64,000 bases of DNA from Geodermatophilus sp. YIM 151500 (GTDB taxonomy: Bacteria > Actinomycetota > Actinomycetes > Mycobacteriales > Geodermatophilaceae), in contig NZ_JAOVZT010000007.1 in assembly GCF_025716945.1 (NCBI RefSeq), positions 166,432-230,431 of the forward strand, read 5' to 3'. Under the pieces are notes generated by a model. It had not been told where the DNA came from and did no database searches. It was given only the letters and a program-made list of their open reading frames with translations. The position numbers and the translations under genes were made by a program. Below, in pieces: positions 15,428-31,259 of the stretch; position 1 is the first letter of the stretch, and each line of letters opens with the position of its first letter.

Positions 15428-16681
15428 TCAGCCGGCTGCCGAGAACAGCCGCTGCATCCGGGACACGCCCTCGACCAGGTCGTCGTCGCCGAGCGCGTAG
15501 GACATCCGCAGGTAGCCCGGCGTGCCGAACGCCTCGCCCGGGACGACGGCGACCTCCGCCTCCTCGAGGACGATCTCCGCGAGCTCGATGCTCGACGACG
15601 CCGTCCGCCCGGCGACGGGCCGGCCGAGCAGCCCCTTGACCGAGGGGTAGGCGTAGAAGGCGCCCTGCGGCTCGGGGCAGGCCACACCGGGGATCTCGCG
15701 CAGCATGGAGACGATCAGCTTCCGGCGCCGGTCGAACGCCTCCCGCATCGCCGCCACCGCCGACAGGTCGCCGTTGAGCGCGGCGATCGCCGCGGCCTGC
15801 GACACGTTGGCCACGTTGGAGGTGGCGTGCGACTGGAGGTTGGTGGCCGCCTTCACGACGTCGGCGGGGCCGACGATCCAGCCGACCCGCCAACCGGTCA
15901 TCGCGTAGGTCTTCGCCACCCCGTTGACCACGACGCAGCGGTCGGCGATCTCCGGCACCACGACCGGCATGGACGGCGCGGTCGCACCGCCGTAGGTGAG
16001 GTGCTCGTAGATCTCGTCGGTGAGCACCCACAGCCCCGTCTCGGCCGCCCACCGGCCGATCTCGGCGACCTGCTGCTCGGGGTAGACCGCCCCGGTGGGG
16101 TTGGACGGCGAGCAGAACAGCACGACCTTGGTGCGGGGGGTGCGGGCGGCCTCGAGCTGGCCGACCGACACGAGGTAGCCGCTCTGCTCGTCGGCCAGGA
16201 CCGGGACGGGCACGCCGCCGGCCAGCTTGATCGCCTCCGGGTACGTCGTCCAGTAGGGCGCGGGCAGCAGGACCTCGTCGCCCGGGTCGAGCATCGCGGC
16301 GAAGGCCTCGTAGACGGCCTGCTTGCCGCCGTTCGTCACCAGCACGTTGGCCGGGGTCGCCGCCAGCCCGGAGTCGCGCGCCGTCTTGGCGACGATCGCC
16401 TCCTTGAGCGCGGGCAGGCCGCCCGCCGGGGTGTAGCGGTGCATGGCCGGCTGGCGGGCGGCGGCGATCGCGGCCTCGACGACGTAGTCCGGGGTGGGGA
16501 AGTCCGGCTCGCCGGCGCCGAAGCCGATGACCGGCTTCCCGGCCGCCTTCAGCGCCTTGGCCTTGGCGTCGACGGCGAGCGTGGCCGACTCGGTGATGGC
16601 GGCCAGCCGGCGCGACACGCGGCGCTCGGCGGGGGGCGGCTGCGACGGGGCGGCGGGCTCCTGCGCGGACACGGCGGTCAT
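15428..16681 (-). CDS. aspC: class I pyridoxal-phosphate aminotransferase (aspartate aminotransferase-like)
   Basis: The 417-residue enzyme has [10 protein letters not shown] near residue 55, [10 protein letters not shown] near 191, DEIYEH near 222 and the cofactor lysine at about 257 in [15 protein letters not shown]. This pattern fits the subgroup I gamma-type aspartate aminotransferases, which transfer amino groups between aspartate or prephenate and 2-oxoacids. The exact substrate cannot be read here. It is transcribed against hadAB and away from trpT, occupying the position of hadC in mycobacteria. Confidence 0.88.
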   Translation of the reverse strand: MTAVSAQEPAAPSQPPPAERRVSRRLAAITESATLAVDAKAKALKAAGKPVIGFGAGEPDFPTPDYVVEAAIAAARQPAMHRYTPAGGLPALKEAIVAKTARDSGLAATPANVLVTNGGKQAVYEAFAAMLDPGDEVLLPAPYWTTYPEAIKLAGGVPVPVLADEQSGYLVSVGQLEAARTPRTKVVLFCSPSNPTGAVYPEQQVAEIGRWAAETGLWVLTDEIYEHLTYGGATAPSMPVVVPEIADRCVVVNGVAKTYAMTGWRVGWIVGPADVVKAATNLQSHATSNVANVSQAAAIAALNGDLSAVAAMREAFDRRRKLIVSMLREIPGVACPEPQGAFYAYPSVKGLLGRPVAGRTASSSIELAEIVLEEAEVAVVPGEAFGTPGYLRMSYALGDDDLVEGVSRMQRLFSAAG

Positions 16682-16743
16682 GGGCCCATCGTGTCAAAGC
16701 GGCTCCGGCCGGACCGCCCGGGACCGACGGCGTCCCGGCCTCG

Positions 16744-16774
16744 TTGGCTGCCGGGGCGGCCGGTCCCGTACACT
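16744..16774 (+). promoter_or_regulatory. possible promoter of trpT-secE-nusG
   Basis: TTGGCT (16744) and TACACT (16769) are 19 bases apart. The -10 agrees with the TANNNT pattern. The tRNA starts about 140 bases downstream, so a closer promoter may exist. Confidence 0.3.
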
Positions 16775-16913
16775 CGCAGGCCTGGGGCTGCTGACCCCGC
16801 CACCGGCGTGCCCCGGATCCCCGCGGGACCGGTGTGCGTGTGGCAGGGGTCGGGCGTCCCGGGCCCCGTCCGGGGCGCGGCGCCGGCTGCGGTGCCGCAC
16901 CGGTCCGGGGCAT

Positions 16914-16986
<73 letters not shown>

Positions 16987-17123
16987 CCCGAGCGCTCGGC
17001 CGCTCCCGGAGACGCGGCGAGCGGTTCGACCGGCGCACGGACCAGGGCACGACCGCACCGGACGACGGTGACACCGACCGGGGCCCGCACGAGGGCCCAC
17101 CACGACGAGGCGAGCGAGGCGCA

Positions 17124-17651
17124 GTGAGCGACGACCAGCGGGACCGCGAGGACGATCCCCGCGGCGCCACGGACGCCGAGCTGACCGACGAGCGGATCGA
17201 CCGGGAGACGCCGGGCGTCGACGACGCCGCGGAGCTGGAGGCGGCCGAGGACGAGGTCGCCTCGGAGGCGGCCGCCGAGGAGGGCAAGGTCGTCGGTGCG
17301 CCGACCCGACGCCGCGGTCGCGCCATCACCGCCGAGGGCGACGACGACACCGCCGTCCCGGCCCGGCGTCCGGCCCGGAGTGCCGCCCGCCCGGCCGGCC
17401 GGGCGGAGGGCGCCGGCACCCGTTCCCGAGCGGCCGCCGAGCGGGCACGGGCCGAGGAGCTGCGGCCCCGGCGCTCGCTGCGCCGCTTCCTGCGCGAGGT
17501 GGTCGCCGAGCTGCGCAAGGTCATCTGGCCGGGACGCCGCGAGCTGATCACGTACACGACCGTGGTGATCGTCTTCGTGGCCTTCATCGTCGCCCTGGTG
17601 GCCGGGCTCGACCTGCTCTTCGCCCAGGGCGTGATCGCCGTCTTCGGCTGA
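17124..17651 (+). CDS. secE: preprotein translocase subunit SecE
   Basis: The C-terminal 60 residues are a standard single-helix SecE ([19 protein letters not shown], then a helix through [21 protein letters not shown]). SecE clamps SecY in the membrane. The first 115 or so residues are an acidic then basic low-complexity extension, much longer than in E. coli but common in actinobacteria. The GTG start follows a GAG-rich region. The gene is cotranscribed with nusG. Confidence 0.9.
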   Translation: MSDDQRDREDDPRGATDAELTDERIDRETPGVDDAAELEAAEDEVASEAAAEEGKVVGAPTRRRGRAITAEGDDDTAVPARRPARSAARPAGRAEGAGTRSRAAAERARAEELRPRRSLRRFLREVVAELRKVIWPGRRELITYTTVVIVFVAFIVALVAGLDLLFAQGVIAVFG

Positions 17652-17702
17652 CCGTCCGCGCCACCGGCCCCGACGCTGCACCCGCAACAGGAAGAGACCC
17701 CC

Positions 17703-18587
17703 GTGACCGACCCCCGCGAGCCCTTCGCGACCGACAGCGCCGTCGACGACCCGGCGTACGCCACCGATCTCGACGACGCGCGCATGGACGTCCGCGGAAC
17801 CGCCGACCTCGAGACGGGCGCCGGCGAGACCGGTGCCGCCGAGGGGACGAGCGACACCGCCGACCTCGACACCGCCAGCGAGGTGGCCGACGCGACGCCC
17901 GCCGTCGAGGGGGGCGATCCGGGCAGCCTGGCCAGCGACCCGCTGGTCGCGCCGGCGGCCGACTCCGACGGCGACGTGATCGAGGACCCGGCCGAGGTCA
18001 TGCGCCAGAAGCTGCGCCTGCTGCCCGGCGACTGGTACGTCGTGCATTCCTACGCGGGCTACGAGAACAAGGTGAAGACCAACCTCGAGGCGCGCATCCA
18101 GTCGCTGGACGTCGAGGACTACATCTACCAGATCGAGGTGCCCACCGAGGAGGTCACCGAGATCAAGAACGGCAAGCGCGCGCAGGTCAACCGCAAGGTG
18201 CTGCCCGGCTACCTGCTCGTCCGCATGGAGCTCAACGACGAGTCGTGGGGCGCGGTGCGCAACACCCCGGGCGTCACCGGCTTCGTCGGCGCGACGTCCC
18301 GGCCCTCGCCGCTGACCCTCGACGAGGTCGTGAAGATCCTCGCCCCGGCCGCCACCCCGCAGGCCGCCCGTGTGCCGGAGACCGCCGGCGCGGCCGCCGC
18401 GGCCCCGACCGCCGTCGTCGACTTCGAGATCGGCGAGTCGGTCACCGTCATGGACGGGCCGTTCGCGACCCTGCCCGCGACGATCAACGAGATCAACGCC
18501 GAGCAGCAGAAGCTGCAGGTGCTCGTCTCCATCTTCGGCCGCGAGACCCCGGTCGAGCTGTCCTTCAACCAGGTCCAGAAGTTGTAG
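17703..18587 (+). CDS. nusG: transcription termination/antitermination protein NusG
   Basis: The 294-residue NusG has an acidic N-terminal extension of about 100 residues. It is followed by the NGN domain ([19 protein letters not shown], then [29 protein letters not shown]) and the KOW domain ([21 protein letters not shown]) ending [10 protein letters not shown]. It couples RNA polymerase to ribosome or Rho. The GTG start follows an AGGAAGAGA ribosome site. A family A hairpin separates it from rplK. Confidence 0.93.
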   Translation: MTDPREPFATDSAVDDPAYATDLDDARMDVRGTADLETGAGETGAAEGTSDTADLDTASEVADATPAVEGGDPGSLASDPLVAPAADSDGDVIEDPAEVMRQKLRLLPGDWYVVHSYAGYENKVKTNLEARIQSLDVEDYIYQIEVPTEEVTEIKNGKRAQVNRKVLPGYLLVRMELNDESWGAVRNTPGVTGFVGATSRPSPLTLDEVVKILAPAATPQAARVPETAGAAAAAPTAVVDFEIGESVTVMDGPFATLPATINEINAEQQKLQVLVSIFGRETPVELSFNQVQKL

Positions 18588-18592
18588 CGGTC

Positions 18593-18655
18593 GGGCCCGG
18601 TGCCCCCCGACCCTCGCTCCGCTCGGGCCGGGACCCTGCTCCGGGGCCTTCCAGC
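18593..18655 (+). repeat. family A hairpin between nusG and rplK
   Basis: The core CCCCCCGACCCTCGCTCCGC is followed by CGGGCCGGGACCCTG and the end GGGGCCTTCCAGC, which leads to ATCAC like other copies. The arms GGCCCGG and CCGGGGCC are nearly complementary. The next gene, rplK, starts 31 bases later. Confidence 0.6.
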
Positions 18656-18685
18656 CCAGATCACGAGAGAAGACGAAGGAAAGCG

Positions 18686-19114
18686 ATGCCCCCCAGGAAG
18701 CGGTTGACCGCGGTCATCAAGCTCCAGATCAACGCCGGCGCGGCCACCCCCGCGCCGCCGGTCGGTCCGGCGCTCGGCCAGCACGGCGTCAACATCATGG
18801 AGTTCTGCAAGGCCTACAACGCCGCGACCGAGTCGCAGCGCGGCAACGTGATCCCGGTCGAGATCTCGGTGTTCGAGGACCGGTCCTTCACCTTCGTCAC
18901 CAAGACCCCGCCGGCCGCCCGGATGCTGCTCAAGGCCGCCGGTGTCGAGAAGGGCTCGGGGGAGCCGCACAAGACCAAGGTCGCCACCGTCACCCGCGAC
19001 CAGGTCCGCGAGATCGCCCAGACCAAGATGCCCGACCTCAACGCCAACTCGCTCGACGAGGCGGAGAAGATCATCGCCGGCACCGCCCGGTCGATGGGCA
19101 TCACCGTCCAGTAA
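18686..19114 (+). CDS. rplK: 50S ribosomal protein L11
   Basis: The 142-residue L11 shows the N-terminal [20 protein letters not shown] and the rRNA-binding C-terminal domain ([20 protein letters not shown]...DLNA). It forms the GTPase-associated centre with 23S rRNA and is the target of thiostrepton; the proline-rich segment [10 protein letters not shown] is conserved. The ATG follows GAAGGAAAGCG. It precedes rplA with a family A hairpin in between. Confidence 0.96.
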   Translation: MPPRKRLTAVIKLQINAGAATPAPPVGPALGQHGVNIMEFCKAYNAATESQRGNVIPVEISVFEDRSFTFVTKTPPAARMLLKAAGVEKGSGEPHKTKVATVTRDQVREIAQTKMPDLNANSLDEAEKIIAGTARSMGITVQ

Positions 19115-19119
19115 CCCGA

Positions 19120-19181
19120 TGGAACGGCCTCGTCCAGAGGCTCGGCCCGAGCGTGCGAGGGCTGAGGAGGACGAGGTCCTT
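19120..19181. repeat. family A hairpin, reverse orientation, between rplK and rplA
   Basis: Read on the minus strand, it begins AAGGACC, carries arms CTCGTCC and GGACGAG, a CCCTCGCACGCTCGGG centre, and ends GGCCGTTCCA. It therefore is the same element as elsewhere but inverted. It lies inside the rplK-rplA gap. Confidence 0.65.
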
Positions 19182-19250
19182 CCAGTGGGAGGGCCGGCCA
19201 GGCCCGTTCACCACACGATCCCCGGCGACCGCCGGGGGAGAGGAACCACC

Positions 19251-19970
19251 ATGGCGAAGCACGGCAAGAAGTACCGCGCGGCGGCCGCGCAGGTCGACCA
19301 CGACAACCTCTACACCCCGCTGCAGGCGGCGGCCCTGGCCAAGCAGACCTCGACGACCAGCTACGACGCGACGGTCGAGGTGGCCATGCGCCTCGGAGTC
19401 GACCCGCGCAAGGCCGACCAGATGGTCCGCGGCACGGTGAACCTGCCGCACGGCACGGGGAAGACCGCCCGCGTCATCGTCTTCGCGACCGGTGACAAGG
19501 CCGCCGAGGCGGAGGCCGCCGGGGCCGACGTCGTCGGGTCCGACGACCTGATCGAGCGCATCCAGGGCGGCTTCCTGGACTTCGACGCCGCGATCGCCAC
19601 GCCGGACCAGATGGCCAAGGTCGGCCGCATCGCCCGCATCCTGGGCCCCCGCGGCCTGATGCCGAACCCGAAGACCGGCACGGTGACCCCCGACGTCACC
19701 AAGGCGGTCAACGACATCAAGGGCGGGAAGATCAACTTCCGCGTCGACAAGCAGGCGAACCTGCACCTGATCATCGGCAAGACGTCGTTCGACGACGCGA
19801 AGCTGGTCGAGAACTACGCGGCCGCGCTCGACGAGGTGCTGCGCGCCAAGCCGTCGGCGGCCAAGGGCCGGTACCTGAAGAAGGTCACCATCTCCACGAC
19901 CATGGGTCCGGGCATCCCGGTCGACCCGAACCGCACCCGCAACCTGACCGTCGACGAGGCCACCGCCTAG
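19251..19970 (+). CDS. rplA: 50S ribosomal protein L1
   Basis: The 239-residue L1 has two-domain features: an N-terminal KHGKKYRAA, the hinge [26 protein letters not shown], and [11 protein letters not shown] with the closing TMGPGIPVD. It binds the L1 stalk of 23S rRNA. The ATG follows GGGGGAGAGG. A strong terminator follows the gene, so rplKA and rplJL look like separate transcripts. Confidence 0.96.
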   Translation: MAKHGKKYRAAAAQVDHDNLYTPLQAAALAKQTSTTSYDATVEVAMRLGVDPRKADQMVRGTVNLPHGTGKTARVIVFATGDKAAEAEAAGADVVGSDDLIERIQGGFLDFDAAIATPDQMAKVGRIARILGPRGLMPNPKTGTVTPDVTKAVNDIKGGKINFRVDKQANLHLIIGKTSFDDAKLVENYAAALDEVLRAKPSAAKGRYLKKVTISTTMGPGIPVDPNRTRNLTVDEATA

Positions 19971-19996
19971 CCAGGACGCCGTCCCCCGGTCCGGTC

Positions 19997-20032
19997 GGAG
20001 GCCCCGCAGCGCACCCGCGCTGCGGGGCCTCC
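19997..20032 (+). terminator. terminator after rplA
   Basis: A perfect 15-bp hairpin (GGAGGCCCCGCAGCG, six-base loop) starts 26 bases after the rplA stop. Confidence 0.8.
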
Positions 20033-20167
20033 GCTGTGCGTGCGGGCCGTCGTCGCGACCGGACCGCCGATCTCGGCGCGCCCGGCCGCCGCTCGCCGGC
20101 CCGCGGAGGCGCGGGGACCCGGCCCGCCGGCACCGCGCCGGGGTGGCGTACCCTTGCTCGCGTTCCC

Positions 20168-20262
20168 CCCTAGACCGCTGGTCGTCGCACGTGCGCGTGC
20201 GATCGAAGGTCCCGGAGTTCCGGGCGGCCCGCGCAGGAGGACGGTCCGATCGGCGGGCGCCC
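20168..20262 (+). promoter_or_regulatory. probable L10-type leader of rplJL
   Basis: The stretch starts CCTAGACCGCTGG, contains a TCGCACG...CGTGCGA hairpin, and ends GCGCAGGAGGACGG. Spacing and motif order resemble the L10(L12)4-binding leader found before rplJ in many bacteria, through which L10 represses its own operon. The match is by memory of the consensus, not by a covariance search. Confidence 0.4.
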
Positions 20263-20381
20263 GCGCGTCCCGTCCCTCGCCCCGTGCGCCCTGCGCCGGG
20301 GCGTTCCTCGTCTCCGGGCCCGGTGATCGTCCGCGCTCGCGCCGTCGCACGAGCGGTCGCCCGACAGACGAGAGGAGGCCC

Positions 20382-21014
20382 ATGCCCACGCAGGCCAAGG
20401 CCGCGGTGATCGACGAGATCACCGAGCGGTTCGAGAAGTCCAGCGCGGCCGTGCTCACCGAGTACCGCGGGCTGACCGTGGCGCAGCTGACCCAGCTGCG
20501 CCGTTCCCTCGGTGAGGGCAGCAGCTACGCCATCGTCAAGAACACCCTGACGAAGCGGGCGGCGGAGTCGGTCGGGCATGCCGACCTCGGTCCGCTGCTC
20601 AGCGGCCCGACCGCGATCGCCTTCATCGAGGGCGACCCGGTGGAGGCCGCCAAGGCCATCCGCGACTTCGCCCGCGCCCACCCGCTGCTCGTCATCAAGG
20701 GCGGCGTGGTCGAAGGCCGCACGGTCGACGCCGGTGAGGTCACCGCCCTCGCCGACGTCGAGCCGCGCGAGGTGCTCCTGGCCAAGCTGGCCGGCGCGAT
20801 GAAGGGCAACCTGACCAAGGCCGCCGGGCTGTTCCAGGCCCCGCTGTCGCAGGTCGCCCGGCTGGCCGAGGCGCTCAAGGAGAAGAAGCCCGCCGAGACG
20901 GGCGGTGCCGCTCCCGAGGCCGCCCCCGAGGCCGTCCCGGCCGCTGCTGCCGAAACCACCACCGACACCCCCGACACCGCTGCCGCCGGCGACGCCCCGG
21001 CGAGCACCGACTGA
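20382..21014 (+). CDS. rplJ: 50S ribosomal protein L10
   Basis: The 210-residue L10 matches the family over about 170 residues ([37 protein letters not shown]). A 40-residue Ala/Pro/Glu/Thr tail follows, longer than usual. L10 anchors L7/L12 dimers to the ribosome; the helix at [19 protein letters not shown] is where they attach. The ATG follows a strong GAGGAGG. It is cotranscribed with rplL. Confidence 0.95.
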   Translation: MPTQAKAAVIDEITERFEKSSAAVLTEYRGLTVAQLTQLRRSLGEGSSYAIVKNTLTKRAAESVGHADLGPLLSGPTAIAFIEGDPVEAAKAIRDFARAHPLLVIKGGVVEGRTVDAGEVTALADVEPREVLLAKLAGAMKGNLTKAAGLFQAPLSQVARLAEALKEKKPAETGGAAPEAAPEAVPAAAAETTTDTPDTAAAGDAPASTD

Positions 21015-21030
21015 CCCAGAAGGAGAGATC

Positions 21031-21423
21031 ATGGCCAAGCTGTCCACCACGGAGCTGCTCGACGCGTTCAAGGAGATGACGCTGCTCGAGCTCTCCGACT
21101 TCGTGAAGCAGTTCGAGGAGACCTTCGAGGTCACCGCCGCCGCGCCGGTCGCCATGGCGGCCGCCCCCGCGGCCGGTGGCGGCGGCGCTGCCGCCGAGGA
21201 GGCCGTGGAGCAGGACGAGTTCGACGTCATCCTCGAGGCCGCCGGCGACAAGAAGATCCAGGTCATCAAGGAGGTGCGCGGCCTGACCTCGCTCGGCCTC
21301 AAGGAGGCCAAGGACCTGGTCGACGGTGCGCCGAAGCCGCTGCTGGAGAAGGTCGCCAAGGACGTCGCGGAGAAGGCCAAGGCCGCCCTGGAGGGCGCCG
21401 GCGCCACCGTCACCGTCAAGTAG
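21031..21423 (+). CDS. rplL: 50S ribosomal protein L7/L12
   Basis: The 130-residue stalk protein has the N-terminal dimerisation part ([20 protein letters not shown]), an Ala/Gly hinge (about 38-58) and the C-terminal factor-binding domain ([21 protein letters not shown], then [14 protein letters not shown]). The ATG follows AAGGAGAG. The transcript probably ends at the hairpins after it. Confidence 0.96.
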   Translation: MAKLSTTELLDAFKEMTLLELSDFVKQFEETFEVTAAAPVAMAAAPAAGGGGAAAEEAVEQDEFDVILEAAGDKKIQVIKEVRGLTSLGLKEAKDLVDGAPKPLLEKVAKDVAEKAKAALEGAGATVTVK

Positions 21424-21559
21424 GAGGACCCCGCGGCCCTCGGGCCCCCTGCCGGAACCCGCCGCGAGCGTGCGAGTGGTGGGGAGCGGGGGTCCTTCGC
21501 GAGCGGGGCCGTTCCAGCGGGGTCACAGGGGCCGTCCTCCTCCGGGAGGGCGGCCCCTG
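21424..21559 (+). terminator. composite family A element plus second hairpin after rplL
   Basis: An inverted family A core (21450-21500, read on the minus strand: AAGGACCCCCGCTCCCCACC) is nested in outer arms GGACCCCGC and GCGGGGCC that end CCGTTCCAGC...TCAC. It is followed by another hairpin, AGGGGCCGTCCTCC with a one-mismatch complement (21527-21559). Together they should separate rplJL from rpoBC. Confidence 0.65.
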
Positions 21560-21755
21560 CCGCGTCCGGGCCCGCCGGCACACCTCCCGCGGAGGGAAAG
21601 AGCGCGGCGTGGCGGTCCCACGGGCGCCACCTGTTTGGCATCATGTCCGTGCCGCCCAGCCCCGGCAGCCCCCGGCGCCCGCGCCGGAGCTCCCTGCCCG
21701 CCGGACGCCAGCACCGCGTCGGAGTGTGTCGCCGGTCTCCGAGCCGACCCCGACG

Positions 21756-21784
21756 TGGACATCGCGCGCGGGCAGGGGTAGGGT
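21756..21784 (+). promoter_or_regulatory. rpoBC promoter
   Basis: TGGACA and TAGGGT are separated by exactly 17 bases, the best housekeeping sigma-type match in the window. The predicted start is about 195 bases before the rpoB start codon, leaving a long leader. Confidence 0.6.
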
Positions 21785-21834
21785 TCTCTGTTGCGCTGCC
21801 CCCTGACTGCTTGCCCGCCGAGACGGGTCACCAG

Positions 21835-21864
21835 GGGTGCCCGGGAAACGGCTCCCGGGCACCC
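21835..21864 (+). promoter_or_regulatory. hairpin in the rpoB leader
   Basis: Perfect 12-bp arms (GGGTGCCCGGGA) with a six-base loop, about 45 bases downstream of the predicted transcript start. It could act as an attenuator or protect the 5' end. Confidence 0.45.
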
Positions 21865-21987
21865 GGTCGACCGGTCCGGTCCGGAGCCTCGCGGGCCCAG
21901 GCGGCGGCCCCGCCATTACCGACGACGACCCAGGACGCCCCCGCTCTTCACCGCCCGCACGTCGTGAGGTCCTTGGAAGGACGCATC

Positions 21988-25497
<3,510 letters not shown>

Positions 25498-25499
25498 GA

Positions 25500-25562
25500 A
25501 AGGACCCCCGTGCCCCCCGCCACTAGCACGCTCGCGGCGGGGCCCTGCACGGGGGCCACGGT
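25500..25562 (+). repeat. family A two-tier hairpin between rpoB and rpoC
   Basis: The outer arms CCCCCGTGC and complement are perfect; the inner arms CCCCGCC and GGCGGGG also pair. It begins four bases after the rpoB stop. Full termination here would remove rpoC, so partial attenuation or RNA processing is more plausible. Confidence 0.75.
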
Positions 25563-25613
25563 CAACAGCTGACTCAAGCGTTTCGGAACTAGCCCCGGAA
25601 AGGGGTCCACTCA

Positions 25614-29519
<3,906 letters not shown>

Positions 29520-29521
29520 AC

Positions 29522-29626
29522 GAGGACCCTCGTCCCCCCACGCCTCGCAGGCTCGGCGCGGGACCCTGACGAGGGCCGTTCCAGCGGGTCACGAGGGCCC
29601 TCGGGTGCGAATCCGGGGGCCCTCGC
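29522..29626 (+). terminator. double hairpin after rpoC (family A plus second stem)
   Basis: A family A copy (arms CCCTCGT/ACGAGGG, end GGCCGTTCCAGC...TCAC) is followed at 29591-29626 by a 13-bp stem beginning CGAGGGCCCTCGG with one mismatch. It starts two bases after the rpoC stop region. Confidence 0.75.
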
Positions 29627-29636
29627 GTATCCAGGG

Positions 29637-29792
29637 CGACGGGTCCGCGCCGATCAGGGACGGCACACGAGCCGGGGTGGACCCGTCGCGGGGGCCCGGA
29701 GGGCCTCCCGACGGGGACACGGGCAGCGGCTCGACGGTGGTGGGGGACGGCACCTGGCCGCGGTGCGATCCGGAGGATCGCGCTGTCACGGC
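29637..29792. repeat. dispersed intergenic repeat family B, copy 2
   Basis: It starts with 10-bp arms CGACGGGTCC and complement (29637-29646, 29679-29688). It then has GGGGGCCCGGAGGG, AGCGGCTCGACG, CTGGCCGCGGTG and CGATCCGGAGGATCG, in the same order as at 2662-2755. It lies between the convergent rpoC and LLM genes. Confidence 0.5.
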
Positions 29793-30839
29793 TCAACCGG
29801 CGAGCCTGCGCATCGTCTCGACGGTGCGCAGCCGGCCCTCGGGCGACTGGGCGAGCGGTTGCAGCGCCAGAATGGTGACGCCGGCCTCGGCGTAGGCGGC
29901 GATGCGCTCGGAGACGTGGCCCTCCGGCCCGATGAGCGACACCGCCCGCACCAGCTCGTCGGGCAGCGCTGCGGCGGCCTCGTCCTTGCGGCCGTCCAGG
30001 TAGAGGTCCTGCACGGTCTTCGCCTCGGCCTCGAAGCCGTACCGGACGGCGAGGTCGTTGTAGAAGTTCTTGCCGCGCGCCCCCATCCCGCCGACGTACA
30101 GCGCCAGCTGCGGGCGGACGGCGTCGTGCAGCTCGTCGACGTCCTCGCCGATGGCGACCGGCACGCTGACCAGCACCTGCAGCTCCCCGAGCGCCGGGTC
30201 GCGCTTGGCCCGGCCCGCCGCCAGCGCCTCGCCCCAGACGTCGCCGACCTTCTCCGGGTAGAGCCAGATCGGCTCCCAGATCTCCGCGACCTCGGCGGCC
30301 AGCTCCACGTTCTTCGGCCCGAGCGCGGCGAGCAGCACGGGGATCCGGTCGCGCACCGGCTGGTTGATCAGCTTGAGCGGCTTGCCCAGCCCGGTGCCCC
30401 GGTCGGCCGGCAGCGGGATCGTGTACCGGGGCCCGTCGTGCTGCAGTCGCTCCCGGCGCCACACCTGCCGGCAGATCTCGACGACCTCCCGGGTGCGCTG
30501 CAGGGGAGCGTCGTACGGAACGCCGTGCCACCCCTCGATGACCTGCGGCCCGGAGGCACCCAGGCCGAGGGTGAAGCGGCCGCCCGAGACGAAGTCCAGC
30601 CCGGCCGCGGTCATCGCGGTGAGCGCCGGCGTCCGGCTGTAGATCGGGAGGATGCTGCTCATCAGCTCGACCCGCTCCGTCACCGCGGCGAGGTACCCCA
30701 GCTGGCTGACCGCGTCGAACGTGTACACCTCGGCCACCATCGCGACGTCGAGCCCGGCCGCCTCGAGGTCCCGCATCTCCGCGGCGGTCTGCCGGAAGCC
30801 TCCGCTGTAGCTGGCCTGGATGCCGATCCGCACCTGCAC
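29793..30839 (-). CDS. LLM-class (F420-type) flavin/deazaflavin oxidoreductase
   Basis: The 348-residue protein is a luciferase-like monooxygenase-fold enzyme of the F420-dependent kind. It has RIGIQASYSGGF, EVYTFDAVSQLGYLAAVTERVELMSSILPIYSRTPALTAMTAAGLDFVSGGRFTLGLGASG (family signature in parts) and QVIEGWHGVPY. Substrates in this family vary widely and cannot be told here. It is the last of three minus-strand genes and converges on rpoC. An SD-like AGGAG is before the ATG. Confidence 0.83.
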   Translation of the reverse strand: MQVRIGIQASYSGGFRQTAAEMRDLEAAGLDVAMVAEVYTFDAVSQLGYLAAVTERVELMSSILPIYSRTPALTAMTAAGLDFVSGGRFTLGLGASGPQVIEGWHGVPYDAPLQRTREVVEICRQVWRRERLQHDGPRYTIPLPADRGTGLGKPLKLINQPVRDRIPVLLAALGPKNVELAAEVAEIWEPIWLYPEKVGDVWGEALAAGRAKRDPALGELQVLVSVPVAIGEDVDELHDAVRPQLALYVGGMGARGKNFYNDLAVRYGFEAEAKTVQDLYLDGRKDEAAAALPDELVRAVSLIGPEGHVSERIAAYAEAGVTILALQPLAQSPEGRLRTVETMRRLAG

Positions 30840-30905
30840 TCCTCGAGGGTCGCGGGCGCCCTCGTCGGCGCCGGGCCGACCGTATCGGCCCCCCGGGGTG
30901 CCGGC

Positions 30906-31121
30906 TCAGCGCGGGCGGACCACCCCGACGACCTCGGTGACGACCCGGACGCCGTCGACGTCGGGCGGCACCGCGCCGGCCGCGTCGGCATCGGCGAGGT
31001 CGACCTTCACGACGTAGCCCGACGACCGCCGGGCCAGGCCGATGCCGACCACGCCGGGCGCAGCCGCCAGCCGCTCGGACAGGGCGCTGCGGGCGGCCCG
31101 CGCCGCGGCTCGGTCACTCAC
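30906..31121 (-). CDS. small conserved-looking protein related to the N-terminal part of the neighbouring protease
   Basis: The 71-residue protein has a helical start (AARSALSERLAAAPGV) followed by VGIGLARRSSGYVVKVDLAD and ends DGVRVVTEVVGVVRPR. The pattern of a VVGIG strand, then a conserved end with V..V.G.VR, is also seen in the protease encoded just upstream (AELDVRVIGRVRALS). It may be a stand-alone copy of that domain. No signal peptide or membrane segment is seen. The function is unknown. Confidence 0.6.
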   Translation of the reverse strand: MSDRAAARAARSALSERLAAAPGVVGIGLARRSSGYVVKVDLADADAAGAVPPDVDGVRVVTEVVGVVRPR

Positions 31122-31259
31122 GCCCCCATGGTGCCTCGCCGAGGAGGCGGAGGACAGAGCCGGGCCGCCGTCCGCCCGGAACGGCCCCCGCCCGCGTACC
31201 GAGCGGGCGTACGAGGGCCGGCCCGCCCGAGGTACCGCGCAGCCCGCGAGGACGGGGCC

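Larger units (their letters stand above)
19971..20381 (+). other. 411-base gap between rplA and rplJ
   Basis: The gap holds the rplA terminator (19997-20032), a possible -10 box TACCCT (20149), and a structured leader before rplJ (see 20168-20262). No protein-coding gene is supported. Confidence 0.6.
21424..21987 (+). other. 564-base gap between rplL and rpoB
   Basis: Holds terminator hairpins (21424-21559), a consensus promoter (21756-21784), a leader hairpin (21835-21864) and about 200 bases of rpoB leader. Open frames here are uninterrupted stretches upstream of rpoB, not genes. Confidence 0.7.

Noticed and set aside
21643..21987. Longer N-terminus for RpoB
   Set aside because: The added sequence is not beta-subunit-like and passes through the predicted promoter; the TTG at 21988 has the ribosome site.
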